Shown here: piece by piece, positions 50,418-58,694 of the stretch
Position numbering within the stretch: the stretch's first letter is position 1
How the letters are laid out: every line of letters begins with the position of its first letter
NCBI GenBank assembly: GCA_024710355.1
Contig: JANJUX010000049.1
Location: forward strand, 1-58,694
Length of the DNA stretch: 58,694 bases
Origin: Candidatus Rifleibacteriota bacterium
GTDB lineage: Bacteria; Muiribacteriota; Ozemobacteria; Ozemobacterales; Ozemobacteraceae
Direction of reading: 5' to 3'
The notes under the pieces: generated by a model
Databases searched by the model: none
Seen by the model: only the letters and a program-made list of their open reading frames with translations
What the model was told of the DNA's origin: nothing
Made by a program: the position numbers and the translations under genes

Positions 50418-52172
50418 ATGTCTGCAAAATCCGGTAATCAACAACGCAAACGACTCGGCGACATTCTTGTCGAAGCCGGCCTGATAACCGGTGAGCAACT
50501 TCAGGAAGCCCTTTCAAAACAGAAAATTCTCGGCAAGCGCCTGGGCAAGGTTCTCGTCGAAACTGGTCTGACCAACGAAGACAGCATTGCCAATACACTT
50601 GCCAGCCAGATGAACATTCCGTGTCTGAACCTCAATGAAGTTACGGTGCCTCCAGAGGTTCTGACAACGATCCCTGACGGCATCGTGCGCAGCCACAATC
50701 TGCTGCCGGTGCGACTCGACGGCAACAGACTGCAGATCAGCATGGCTGACCCGCTCGATGTTTTTATAATAGATGAAATAACCTTTCAGACCGGATACGA
50801 ACTCGAGATAGCCATCAGTCCCGAATCGCAGGTCGAAGCAGCCATCCGGCATTACTACGGTAATAGTGACAGTCTGCAGAATGCGGTCGACAATATTACC
50901 GCCGAGCGCAGTTCTGAGGTTAAGCTCGACGAAAGCTTCTTCAACACCTTCGATATCGGTGGCGAAGAACAGAGTGTACCGATCATCAATCTGGTCAACA
51001 CGATCATTCAGCAGGCGATCAATGACCGGGCCAGTGATATTCACATCGAGCCCGACGAAGAAATTATCAGAGTCAGATACAGAATCGACGGCATTCTCAA
51101 TGAACTGATGAAAGCGCCAAAGACCATTCAGAGCGAGTTGCTCTCGCGTCTTAAAATCATGGCGCAGATGGATATTTCTGAGAAGCGCCTGCCCCAGGAT
51201 GGCCGCATCAAGGTAAAGGTCCAGAACAAAAGCATCGACCTGCGCGTGTCTTCGCTGCCGACTGTTTTTGGTGAGAAGATCGTCATACGTATTCTCGACA
51301 AGAGCCGCATGCAGCTGACCCTCGACCAGGTCGGGTTCGACGAGGATCTGCTCGATCTGTTCAAAACCCTCTCTTCATCGCCAAACGGCATCATTCTCAT
51401 GACTGGCCCCACCGGCTCGGGCAAAACTTCGACTCTGTATGCCGCCATAAATTTTATCAGAAACGGTCAGATCAACATCACCACGGTTGAAGACCCGGTT
51501 GAATACCTTATTCCGAGCATCAATCAGGTGCAGGTCCGCCCCGAAATCGGCCTGACCTTTGCGCGCACGCTGCGTTCGATTCTGCGCCAGGACCCAAACG
51601 TAATTCTAATTGGCGAAATCCGCGATTTCGAAACCGCTCAGATTGCCATTGAATCAGCTCTTACCGGCCATCTGGTCTTTTCGACTCTGCATACCAACGA
51701 TGCGGCCTCGGCAGTTACACGCCTGATCGAAATGGGTGTCGAACCTTACCTGGTCGCTTCTGCAGTCATCGGGGTTGGCGGTCAGCGTCTCGTCAGAAAA
51801 ATCTGCCCCTCGTGTAAAACCGCCTACAAACCAGACGGTGAAGCCCTGGAGCTTCTCGCCGAGCACGGGCATGAAAACGCCGATCTTTTCAAGGGAAAAG
51901 GTTGTCTGACCTGCCGGCGCACCGGATATGCCGGGCGCACCGCGATTCATGAGATCATGACGATCAACGACGAAATTCACGGCCTGATTCTTAAATCGGT
52001 TTCGGCAAGGGATATCAGACAGGCCGCCATTCGCGGTGGCATGCGCACCATGCGCGTCGACGGCATTTTCAAGGCCGTCAGAGGCGTGACCACCATTGAT
52101 GAAGTGATGCGTCTGACCCGCGGCGAAGAGGTTCGTCGAGCTATTGCCACCAGTGCGGAGTCTGAACAGTGA
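50418..52172 (+). CDS. gspE: Type II secretion/type IV pilus assembly ATPase (GspE/PilB)
   Basis: Cytoplasmic hexameric motor that drives pseudopilus or pilus extension. The N-terminus (residues of about 10-150) is a MshEN-type domain (RLGDILVEAGLITGEQLQEA, then RLGKVLVETGLT), known in homologues to bind cyclic-di-GMP. Walker A is GPTGSGKTST (about 331-340) and Walker B region VILIGEIRD (about 396). The tetracysteine zinc site is CPSC...CLTC (about 463 and 495). Length of 584 aa is normal. Unlike the protein at 1-2064 it ends with no extension. It overlaps gspF (GTGA). Confidence 0.96.
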   Translation: MSAKSGNQQRKRLGDILVEAGLITGEQLQEALSKQKILGKRLGKVLVETGLTNEDSIANTLASQMNIPCLNLNEVTVPPEVLTTIPDGIVRSHNLLPVRLDGNRLQISMADPLDVFIIDEITFQTGYELEIAISPESQVEAAIRHYYGNSDSLQNAVDNITAERSSEVKLDESFFNTFDIGGEEQSVPIINLVNTIIQQAINDRASDIHIEPDEEIIRVRYRIDGILNELMKAPKTIQSELLSRLKIMAQMDISEKRLPQDGRIKVKVQNKSIDLRVSSLPTVFGEKIVIRILDKSRMQLTLDQVGFDEDLLDLFKTLSSSPNGIILMTGPTGSGKTSTLYAAINFIRNGQINITTVEDPVEYLIPSINQVQVRPEIGLTFARTLRSILRQDPNVILIGEIRDFETAQIAIESALTGHLVFSTLHTNDAASAVTRLIEMGVEPYLVASAVIGVGGQRLVRKICPSCKTAYKPDGEALELLAEHGHENADLFKGKGCLTCRRTGYAGRTAIHEIMTINDEIHGLILKSVSARDIRQAAIRGGMRTMRVDGIFKAVRGVTTIDEVMRLTRGEEVRRAIATSAESEQ

Positions 52173-53383
52173 GCAGAAGGTTTGCTTACAAAGCTCTCGA
52201 CGTCAAGGGCAAACCAATGGAAGGCTTCATGGAAGCCGCGGCCGCCGAAGAAGTGGGCACCTGGCTGGCCGACCGCAATTACTTCGTTCTCGAAATCACC
52301 GCGGCTCCCTTACAGAGTCTGGTGGCATCCGGCACTCCCGATCTCAAGATTGCACCGCATGCCATGAATTTCTTTCTGCTGCAGCTGTCGAGTCTCATCA
52401 ATGCTGGCTGCCCTCTGATAATGAGTCTGCACGCCCTCTACCGCCAGCTGCCGAATTGCCCGCTCAAAGCTCTGCTTAAAGATCTGCGTGAAAAAATCGA
52501 ATCGGGCAAATCTTTTTCTGACGCCCTCAAAAGTCATCGCGGCGTTTTCTCAAATCTGTTCATTACCATGGTCGAAGTCGGCGAAATTGGCGGCATTCTC
52601 GGCGAAATTCTTGAACGCTACTCTTACATTCACGATGCCATGTACCGCCTGCGCGCCAAGATCATCAAGTCGATGATCTACCCGGCAATTCTGTTGCTCA
52701 ATACCATAATTGTCGCCTGGGCGCTGCTGGTTTATGTTTTTCCGGTTTTCATCGAAAAAATTCAATCACATGGGCAGGTACTGCCACTGCCAACCCGCAT
52801 CGTTCTCACGGCATCAAACTTTCTGACCGGGCACTCGATCCTGATTATTTCGATCATCGGCCTGACAATCGCCATGTTCGTGCTGCTGCGCCGCACTGAA
52901 AGCGGAGCCCGGCGCATAGCTGAAGCCACAATCCGCATGCCCATCTTCGGGCCGGTGGTTCAGCAAATGGAAATGTCACTGTTTGCACGTATTCTTGGCA
53001 CTCTGCTGAAATGTGGCGTGCCGATTCTAACCTCGCTGCAGGCAGTCGAGAAGGCATTGAACAATCTTGTCTACAAAGAAGCCATAAACAATATCCGCGA
53101 GTCGGTCAGCCGCGGTGAGTCGCTTTCGCAGTCGGCGGGGCGCTTTCGCCACCTTTTTCCAGAAAGCATCATTCTGATGACTGATGTCGGCGAACGGGGC
53201 GGCAACACCGGCGAAATGCTGGAAAAAGCCGGAATTATTTATGAACGCGACCTTGAACTGACCCTTGAAACCGCAGTATCACTGATTCAACCGGCCCTGG
53301 TCATCTTTCTGGCGATTTTTGTCGTGACTCTGGCACTTGCCATGTACATGCCATTGTTTGACATAATTAAGACGGTGCGTTAA
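52169..53383 (+). CDS. gspF: Inner-membrane platform protein (GspF/PilC)
   Basis: Membrane platform that couples the ATPase to pilin assembly. Two related GspF domains are seen (about 65-190 and 265-390), each with the family's helical pattern (KIESGKSFSDALKSHRGVFS then MVEVGEIGGILGEIL; later SRGESLSQSAGRF then MTDVGERGGNTGEML). Three membrane segments follow the usual places (about 165-190, 215-240, 370-395). The start is GTG overlapping the gspE stop. Confidence 0.95.
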   Translation: MSRRFAYKALDVKGKPMEGFMEAAAAEEVGTWLADRNYFVLEITAAPLQSLVASGTPDLKIAPHAMNFFLLQLSSLINAGCPLIMSLHALYRQLPNCPLKALLKDLREKIESGKSFSDALKSHRGVFSNLFITMVEVGEIGGILGEILERYSYIHDAMYRLRAKIIKSMIYPAILLLNTIIVAWALLVYVFPVFIEKIQSHGQVLPLPTRIVLTASNFLTGHSILIISIIGLTIAMFVLLRRTESGARRIAEATIRMPIFGPVVQQMEMSLFARILGTLLKCGVPILTSLQAVEKALNNLVYKEAINNIRESVSRGESLSQSAGRFRHLFPESIILMTDVGERGGNTGEMLEKAGIIYERDLELTLETAVSLIQPALVIFLAIFVVTLALAMYMPLFDIIKTVR

Positions 53384-53431
53384 ATTAACAGGACTGCGTT
53401 TGACGTGTTGCAAAAAATTCGTGGAGGCTCT

Positions 53432-53947
53432 ATGCGAAGAAAAGGTTTTTCACTTGTCGAGTTGTTGATCGTTGTTCTGGTAATAGGCATTCTGGTCGCC
53501 ATTGCCATTCCGCGTTACCAGAGTATCGCCTCCATTGCGCGCGCCAAATCGTGCCTTTCCAACCAGAAAGGTATTGAAAGCCTGATCTCCCTTTGGGAAG
53601 CAAAAAATTTCGAACTTGATATAGGTAAAAATCGCTGGGCATGGGTTGACCGTTCTGGCAACCTGCGCTGGAAATATTCTAACGCACTGCTGCAGCTGAA
53701 CGATGTCGCCAAAGACACCAAGCTCTTCATCTGCCCCGAAGCTGCCAACCGCTGGGGTTACACCTGGAACGGTTCGAGCTACCGCTTTTACAGCACCGAC
53801 AACACCGGCCTGTGGATCATCGGTTCTGACGGCAAGATGGGTGGCCGTGGCGTCGTCTGCGCCCTCCGCCTTGGCACCCGCTGGATCGGCATGAACGGTC
53901 AGATGGGCCCCGACGGCTCAAAGGACAGTGCCCACCACTACTGGTAA
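53432..53947 (+). CDS. gspG: Major pseudopilin/pilin (GspG-like)
   Basis: ATG at 53432 has GGAGG five bases upstream and leaves a short prepilin leader, MRRKG, cut before FSLVELLIVVLVIGILVAIA with Glu at +5. The 165-residue mature protein has the long N-terminal helix and a Trp/Gly-rich C-terminal domain (CPEAANRWGYTWNGSSYRF, later DGSKDSAHHYW). Two Cys in the C-terminal part may form a disulfide. Being the first pilin after gspF it is the likely major subunit. Confidence 0.92.
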   Translation: MRRKGFSLVELLIVVLVIGILVAIAIPRYQSIASIARAKSCLSNQKGIESLISLWEAKNFELDIGKNRWAWVDRSGNLRWKYSNALLQLNDVAKDTKLFICPEAANRWGYTWNGSSYRFYSTDNTGLWIIGSDGKMGGRGVVCALRLGTRWIGMNGQMGPDGSKDSAHHYW

Positions 53948-53952
53948 GCAAG

Positions 53953-54447
53953 ATGGCACTCAGCCGCGACTTCAATTTGCCAGCGGCCCGCTCCACGCTA
54001 TTTACAGGCAGTTGCCTCCACCAACGCAGTCTGCATTCTGCCGGTAAATTGAGTGGCAAGGGTTTTTCGCTGATTGAAGTTCTTATGGTCGTTCTGGTAA
54101 TGGGCATACTCTGCGGCACCGGCATCTCGATTTACGCAGGTGTGACACACGATTCGCAGACCCGCGCCAGAACCGACGAACTGAAAAGTTTTTTTCAGGC
54201 GTGCAGATTACGTGCCAGTATGCGCAGAACCCCTTTACGTATCTTTTTTCGTAACCAGACCTTTATGGTCGAGCAATCCAGCTCTCTGCAACTGCGCATA
54301 CCCGAACTCGACGGCGATTCGGTTTTCGAAACGATCGATGTTGGCGCTGACGGTGTATTCAGTCATGCCGGGCAGCGGGTAAAAGCCTTGAATTTGAATC
54401 TACGCATGCCTGGTAACAAGCTTGAGACGGTCAATCTGGAACTCTGA
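53953..54447 (+). CDS. gspH: Pseudopilin (GspH-like)
   Basis: The prepilin motif GKGFSLIEVLMVVLVMGILC is present. From the ATG at 53953 the leader would be 37 residues, long for a prepilin and with little ribosome site. A TTG at 54049 would give the usual short leader (MSGKG) and may be the true start. The mature domain contains the GspH-like RARTDELKSFFQACRLRASM and ends in strand-rich sequence. It overlaps the next gene by 1 base. Confidence 0.85.
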   Translation: MALSRDFNLPAARSTLFTGSCLHQRSLHSAGKLSGKGFSLIEVLMVVLVMGILCGTGISIYAGVTHDSQTRARTDELKSFFQACRLRASMRRTPLRIFFRNQTFMVEQSSSLQLRIPELDGDSVFETIDVGADGVFSHAGQRVKALNLNLRMPGNKLETVNLEL

Positions 54448-54848
54448 TGCAGAAATATCATTATAGAACCGCATTTTCAAACGGGTTTTCGCTCATCGAA
54501 ATCCTGATCTCGCTGCTGGTTCTTTCAGGCGCCATTGCCACGATGTTTTCCGGCTTCGAAGCGTCGAGTCAGCTCGACATGCAAGCTGCATTTGAATCTG
54601 AGGCGGCTTATATTGCCGAGAGGGAAATAGAACTCGCCAAATCAGATCTGCTGGCCGGTCGGCTTGCCGTTGCCGCGGCGGGGCGCCCCGGCCGCTTCAG
54701 AATGAAGCCGGGCTGGAAAGTCTCCACAGCCATTGCAGCGCCAGACAGTGATGGCGCCGTGCGCCTGCAGGTCACCACACACAAGGGCGAACGCTCTTTT
54801 CAGCTTGAATCGTTCGTTTTCGTGCCCGACTCGGAGGTGAAGCAGTGA
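54447..54848 (+). CDS. gspI: Pseudopilin (GspI-like)
   Basis: The prepilin motif is NGFSLIEILISLLVLSGAIA with Glu at +5; the YIAEREIELAKSDLLAGR segment matches the GspI region after the helix. The 133 aa are in the family range. It is linked by overlaps on both sides (1 and 4 bases), typical of the tip complex I-J-K order. Confidence 0.87.
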   Translation: MQKYHYRTAFSNGFSLIEILISLLVLSGAIATMFSGFEASSQLDMQAAFESEAAYIAEREIELAKSDLLAGRLAVAAAGRPGRFRMKPGWKVSTAIAAPDSDGAVRLQVTTHKGERSFQLESFVFVPDSEVKQ

Positions 54849-55243
54849 AACTCCGTCGGGGATTCTCGTTGATCGAAATTTCCATGGTCATTTTTATCAT
54901 GGGTTTAACAATTACGGCACTGCTGCAGATGTTCGACTGGAGCCACATGCGCTACCGGGCTATCAGTTCAGGCTGGCAGCAGCGTGTCGGCTTTGCCGAG
55001 ATCAGGGTCTGGCTGCGCGAACAGATTTCCGCCGCTTCCCCAGAAAAGCTCGATGTGGCGACCCTGAACAAGGCAATAAAGCTGCCTGACCATTATTTTT
55101 TCAATGACCTGAAAATTACCCGCCACGATGATGAAACCTGGTTTGTACAGCTCGAACTCTGCGAAGATCGCAACCGAAATGGGAAGGCAGAGAGCAGCGA
55201 AACCCTGAATCGTCTTTTCTGCTTCAGGAGGCGCTCAGCATGA
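54845..55243 (+). CDS. gspJ: Pseudopilin (GspJ-like)
   Basis: The motif is RRGFSLIEISMVIFIMGLTI. The 132-aa protein is shorter than typical GspJ (about 190-220), so the C-terminal domain is reduced. Position between the I-like and K-like genes supports the name more than the sequence does. It contains a hydrophilic charged end (CEDRNRNGKAESSETLNR) and overlaps the next gene by 4 bases. Confidence 0.8.
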   Translation: MKLRRGFSLIEISMVIFIMGLTITALLQMFDWSHMRYRAISSGWQQRVGFAEIRVWLREQISAASPEKLDVATLNKAIKLPDHYFFNDLKITRHDDETWFVQLELCEDRNRNGKAESSETLNRLFCFRRRSA

Positions 55244-55647
55244 ACCGACGCGGTTTCAGTCTCTATCTGACCTTTCTTGTCACCACCATTATATTTATTC
55301 TGGTTACGGGCAGTCAGCAGATCAGCCGCAACGCCCTCGACCTTGGCCGCAGCGATGCAATCGAGGCCGTCGTCTTTCATGCTGCTGATGGCGGGCTTGA
55401 GCGTGGTCTGGCAAAACTGCGCCGGAAGTTCACCCCGTTTTCATTTGATTACGTTTCTAAACACGGCAGCCATCGGAGCATCAGGGTTACCGTAACTGCG
55501 ACCGGTCAGAAAACCGGCATGGATATCAAAGCAACCGCTGTTCTTTTCGAGGGCAGCCGGGAAGTTTCTCGACGTTCACTGGCCCGGGTGGCCGTTCTGA
55601 ACCAATCCGGCAGAACCGGCAGCGGCAGATTTGTGGAGGCCTCATGA
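55240..55647 (+). CDS. Short GspK/PilX-like protein
   Basis: The N-terminus MNRRGFSLYLTFLVTTIIFI lacks the Glu at +5, as GspK and PilX do. HAADGGLERGLAKLRRKF corresponds to the PilX/GspK segment after the helix. At 135 aa it lacks the large alpha-helical domain of GspK (about 320 aa). It probably initiates or caps the pseudopilus in a minimal form. The stop overlaps the next start. Confidence 0.78.
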   Translation: MNRRGFSLYLTFLVTTIIFILVTGSQQISRNALDLGRSDAIEAVVFHAADGGLERGLAKLRRKFTPFSFDYVSKHGSHRSIRVTVTATGQKTGMDIKATAVLFEGSREVSRRSLARVAVLNQSGRTGSGRFVEAS

Positions 55648-57323
55648 AAAAGAAATCGCAAAACGGTCTGTATATCGCGTTTGATATCGGTACCGTGTCA
55701 ATCAAGGCATCGGTCATCGAGTTAACTGAGCGCGGCCGACGCCTTGCCGCCATTGAAGAAGAGCTGCTCAAGCCTCTTTCTGCTTACCCGGGCGAAGAAG
55801 AGTTCAGGCACCAGATGGTCGAAGCTCTCAAAAATCTTGCCACCCGCCTGCCGATGCAGCAGTGCTGCGAGGTTTCTGCCCTGTTCACCAACCGTGAGCT
55901 GCAGATCAAGATCATTGAACTGCCGGCTCAGGTTCAGCCAGATCAAATCGAAAAGCTCCTCAACTGGGAAGCCAAAAAGCTGTTGTCACCAGCTTTCCGC
56001 GAAGAACCCTACGCATTTTCATATAAAATTCTGCGCAAAAACCCCTACACAGTCGCTTTGACCGTCGTGCCCGAAAGACTGCTCGAAAGGTTTACAGAAC
56101 TTTTTGAAAAAGCCGGCATCAATCTATCAGGGGCCTACCCCGAGGTCTATGGCGCGCACGAACTCAAGGAAATCGTTGATATATCCGGGTTGCCAGCTCT
56201 TTCTATCGTAAATTTCGGTCATTCGGGTACACACCTGCAGATCTTTTCGGCCGGTGAGCTGAAGTTTTATCGTTTCATCCCATCGGGTATGGCTGACATG
56301 TCAGACCCGCCAACTGAGGGTGAGCTCGAAATGTATTCGCAGAAAATACGCTTCAGCTTTGACTATTTCAGAGCAGTCAGCAAGCTTAACCAGATCGACA
56401 TTCTCTACTTCATGGGCGGTGGTGCGGCACAGCCGGGCGTTCTGCCGTTCGAGCGCAACTATTTCAACCCGACCCGGGTGAACATAGTCGATATCTCATC
56501 CGGCCTCGACATCAGCCCGGTCATGCCGGAACTCACTGACAACCAGCCGGCCGAAGAAAGACAGCGACGTCTGCTTGCCTACATTCCAACAGTCGGCGCC
56601 TGCCTGGCCGGTCTTGCCGAGGATGCCGGCAACATGAACCTGACTGGCAGACTCAAAAACAAAAAGCATGAACTTAAAATGGCAAAGCTCGCCGGACTTC
56701 TGCCGGTCTGGATTGCGGCAGCCTGTCTGGTTTTAACTGTTGTTCTGCTTTTTGTCAGCCGTGATTCAATGCAGGCCGAACTCGCTGTGGTCAACAGCCA
56801 GCTCGGTTTTCTCAAAATGAACACCGATGCTGCCATGATAAAGCTCAGCAAACACCGCGCTACCACAGAAACTCAGATAAAACTTTCGCCGCAGGCCAGA
56901 AAGGTGCTTGAGCCAATCATGAAAGCAAGAACCGCCACCGCCGACGCGCTGTTTCACACAGTCGACAAACAGCCTGCCGGTCTTAAAATCGAAGAAGTGC
57001 TGGTCAGATGCGAACTCGAAGCCGAATCAATTGCCCTTGCCAGTCAGGACAGTAACACCTCCCAGGATGGCGAACCAGACCAGGAAACAGCTTCGCCTTT
57101 CGTCAGCAGACTCAGCCCGGAAACCGGCGATGAACAGCAGTTGCGCGAGGGTCTGAAGGGGCAAATACTTATCATCAAAGGAACTGCCGACACACCGGTC
57201 ACCGTTGGGCAGTATGCCGAAAACCTTACAGGCAGAAGAGCAATAAAGCGCATCAGAAGTCTGAACACCCGCAAGAGCAGAGCTTCCGGCGTCGAATTCC
57301 TTCTCAAGGGAGAACTGCCATGA
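55644..57323 (+). CDS. PilM-PilN-like fusion (GspL-like), 559 aa
   Basis: Residues of about 8-345 are an actin-like PilM domain (LYIAFDIGTVSIKASVIEL, IKIIELPAQVQPDQIEKLLN, later LSIVNFGHSGTHLQIF). A membrane helix follows near 355-377 (LPVWIAAACLVLTVVLLFVS), then a periplasmic segment of about 180 residues with coiled coil and a small alpha/beta domain as in PilN. PilM and PilN are separate in most type IV pilus systems; the joined form has the topology of GspL in type II secretion. It overlaps its neighbours on both sides by 4 bases. Confidence 0.88.
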   Translation: MKKKSQNGLYIAFDIGTVSIKASVIELTERGRRLAAIEEELLKPLSAYPGEEEFRHQMVEALKNLATRLPMQQCCEVSALFTNRELQIKIIELPAQVQPDQIEKLLNWEAKKLLSPAFREEPYAFSYKILRKNPYTVALTVVPERLLERFTELFEKAGINLSGAYPEVYGAHELKEIVDISGLPALSIVNFGHSGTHLQIFSAGELKFYRFIPSGMADMSDPPTEGELEMYSQKIRFSFDYFRAVSKLNQIDILYFMGGGAAQPGVLPFERNYFNPTRVNIVDISSGLDISPVMPELTDNQPAEERQRRLLAYIPTVGACLAGLAEDAGNMNLTGRLKNKKHELKMAKLAGLLPVWIAAACLVLTVVLLFVSRDSMQAELAVVNSQLGFLKMNTDAAMIKLSKHRATTETQIKLSPQARKVLEPIMKARTATADALFHTVDKQPAGLKIEEVLVRCELEAESIALASQDSNTSQDGEPDQETASPFVSRLSPETGDEQQLREGLKGQILIIKGTADTPVTVGQYAENLTGRRAIKRIRSLNTRKSRASGVEFLLKGELP

Positions 57324-57973
57324 ATAAAGTTGCCGCCAATTCTCTTGCCGCAATTGTTCTGATGATCGTTGTCTTTTTTGTCGGTCGCCTGTTCTTTCTC
57401 TCGTCATTGCAGACAGAGCTGCAGCAGGCCAGCCAGCTGCTCGAAGAAAACCAGAGAAAATATGCTGCGCTTGAAATCGAGGTCAGCAAAATTAAACCCG
57501 AAAGCCCGGAAGAAATGGCCGGCAGAAAAAAGGCCAGCGGTGAAAGCAGGCTTATCAGGCCTGGTGAAGAAGCCTCCCTGCTGCGCCAGATAAGCGAAAA
57601 GGGCGGCGACAGCTTTAGAATGCACTCTTTCGACATTATAGAGGCGTTCAGATTTAAACCAGAAACGGACATTACGGATGCTGGTGCCGGCGCCCAGAAT
57701 TTCGCCGCCGGAACCCAGGAACTGCCGCAGCTCGACGAACAGGGTATGCCGGTTGGCCTTGCGGCAGAAGACGATATTGAGTGGCCCGGCGTCGAGGTTG
57801 TACCGGCAAAAATGACTTTTGCCACCTCTATCAGGGCCCTGGGCAAATTTCTCAGTGAAGCCGGCCGCAGTATGCCGATCAACTCGATACGTTCTCTAGA
57901 TCTCATCATGCGCGACGGTGGCCTGGTAAGAGGCACGCTGGTATTGAATTTTCCGCTGGCAGAAGGTCGCTGA
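57320..57973 (+). CDS. PilO/GspM-like inner-membrane assembly protein
   Basis: A single N-terminal membrane helix (about residues 8-28, SLAAIVLMIVVFFVGRLFFL) is followed by a coiled coil (LQTELQQASQLLEENQRKYA) and a C-terminal periplasmic domain with an insert rich in acidic residues. This layout and its position after the PilM-PilN-like gene match PilO/GspM. The coiled coil would pair with that of the preceding protein. Confidence 0.82.
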   Translation: MNKVAANSLAAIVLMIVVFFVGRLFFLSSLQTELQQASQLLEENQRKYAALEIEVSKIKPESPEEMAGRKKASGESRLIRPGEEASLLRQISEKGGDSFRMHSFDIIEAFRFKPETDITDAGAGAQNFAAGTQELPQLDEQGMPVGLAAEDDIEWPGVEVVPAKMTFATSIRALGKFLSEAGRSMPINSIRSLDLIMRDGGLVRGTLVLNFPLAEGR

Positions 57974-58005
57974 CCAAAGCCAGATTCTGATCTCAGGAGA
58001 CACAA

Positions 58006-58359
58006 ATGCAAACTGGAAACGAAACATGGAAATGGGGCGTAGTCTTCATACTGCTGGCCATTTTTCTGGTTACCGCCAATCAGGCCTATCAGCACGTCAC
58101 CAGTCAGGAACATTTTGAGCCGCCTGATGACTACCTCAAAGGCGATTCGTGGGATATCGAGCACCAGAGTGGACCAGGCGCCGGGCAGGCGATTCAGCTG
58201 CCACCGGCCGAGCTCGATGAAACCTCTGAACCCCTGATCAGTTCTCCTTCAATAATTCCGCCGGGCGATGAAGACGCGGAAATTCAGCCTGACGAAGTTA
58301 ACTGGGACAATCTGCAGGAACCGCTTAAGGCACCGACCAATGAAGAAAAAGCCCCTTAA
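58006..58359 (+). CDS. Small single-pass membrane protein (PilP/GspC position), unknown
   Basis: 117 aa with one membrane helix (about residues 10-27, WGVVFILLAIFLVTANQAY) and an acidic Pro-rich periplasmic tail (PPAELDETSEPL, IPPGDEDAEIQP) without a visible fold. Position after the PilO-like gene is that of PilP or GspC, but the homology-region domain of those is not recognisable. CAGGAG precedes ATG at good distance. Confidence 0.75.
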   Translation: MQTGNETWKWGVVFILLAIFLVTANQAYQHVTSQEHFEPPDDYLKGDSWDIEHQSGPGAGQAIQLPPAELDETSEPLISSPSIIPPGDEDAEIQPDEVNWDNLQEPLKAPTNEEKAP

Positions 58360-58694
58360 AAAGGCGGTTTTTATCGCCCTGATGGCTTTTTCCGCGCAAC
58401 TGAGCGGCGCGGAACTTTCGCCGTCACTGCGTGAGGCCGAGCGGCTTTATCAGAGCGGCAGATTCGAAGAGGCCTCGGTCAAGGCCCTCGAAATTCACCG
58501 GTATTTTCCCGAAGACTTTCAAACACTTCTGGTGCTTGGCATGAGCGATTTTCATGCGGGCAATTACCTTAAAGCCTCAGACTGGTTCAGATCTGCCGCC
58601 CGCAAATCACCGCGCCACCCGATTGTTCTGCGGTACACCGAGTTGCTGCGCGAAATCGAGTATCGCACCGGGCCATTCAGCCGCGACCCTGACC
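58340..58694 (+). CDS. Exported TPR protein, 5' part only (runs off window)
   Basis: ATG at 58340 overlaps the end of the previous gene by 20 bases and the frame is open to the end of the window (118 codons). A signal peptide is visible (KKAVFIALMAFSAQLSGA). TPR-like units follow (REAERLYQSGRFEEASVKAL, LVLGMSDFHAGNYLKASDWF). It may be a pilotin or secretin-associated lipoprotein-like factor, but without the rest no name is given. Confidence 0.7.
   Translation, partial: MKKKPLKKAVFIALMAFSAQLSGAELSPSLREAERLYQSGRFEEASVKALEIHRYFPEDFQTLLVLGMSDFHAGNYLKASDWFRSAARKSPRHPIVLRYTELLREIEYRTGPFSRDPD

Noticed and set aside
1..58694. CRISPR arrays, tRNA, rRNA, insertion sequences, prophage genes
   Set aside because: No regular spaced repeats, no cloverleaf or rRNA sequence, no transposase or integrase motif was noticed on reading.

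Overview
The window comes from a motile, Gram-negative (LPS-making) bacterium of a deep-branching or poorly sampled phylum. Evidence for the outer envelope is lpxA, an lpxC-fabZ fusion, lpxD, skp and a three-POTRA bamA. The flagellar block comFC-flgM-flgN-flgK-flgL-fliW-csrA-flagellin has the gene order of the Bacillus subtilis comF/flg/hag region, so Firmicutes-like flagellar synteny sits beside outer-membrane genes. Candidatus Riflebacteria is a guess from this mixture, not a conclusion.

Layout. (1) 1-2843 (+): the 3' end of a GspE/PilB-type ATPase carrying a long KPWQF-repeat extension, then a degenerate PP2C-like protein. (2) 2851-5102: pyrophosphatase (-), a 44-residue small ORF and hisS (+). 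(3) 5118-5848: a small unknown gene with a sigma28-like promoter, between two terminators. (4) 5862-18446 (-): five very large flagellin paralogues (731-755 aa) and one 64-residue small ORF. (5) 18794-21561 (-): trxA and a four-domain persulfide/CoA-disulfide reductase. (6) 21808-32665 (-): comFC, flgM, flgN, flgK, giant flgL, fliW, csrA and a sixth flagellin. (7) 32868-39116 (-): bamA, skp, lpxD, an exported protein, lpxC-fabZ, lpxA. (8) 39516-44401 (+): a DnaB-like protein with an N-terminal zinc ribbon, a TPR lipoprotein and a glycine-rich membrane protein. (9) 44667-48801 (-): a lipoprotein and three minor-pilin-like proteins. (10) 48910-58694 (+): a cupin protein, a TPR protein and a type II secretion/type IV pilus operon (E, F, G, H, I, J, short K-like, PilM-PilN-like, PilO-like, two more genes).

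The most striking signal is in the untranslated leaders of flagellins 1-5 and of the small ORF at 15886-16080. Each leader holds two consecutive hairpins with an A-N-G-G-A-N hexaloop: one upstream, and one that presents the Shine-Dalgarno sequence itself. Stem sequences differ between copies while pairing is kept. This is the form expected of a dual CsrA site, and csrA, its antagonist fliW and the anti-sigma28 factor flgM are all in the window. The picture is a flagellar checkpoint: FlgM holds sigma28-type promoters, CsrA holds flagellin translation, and FliW binding to flagellin relieves it. Here the CsrA control would act in parallel on five flagellins and one unknown small protein, while the flagellin next to csrA lacks the double hairpin.
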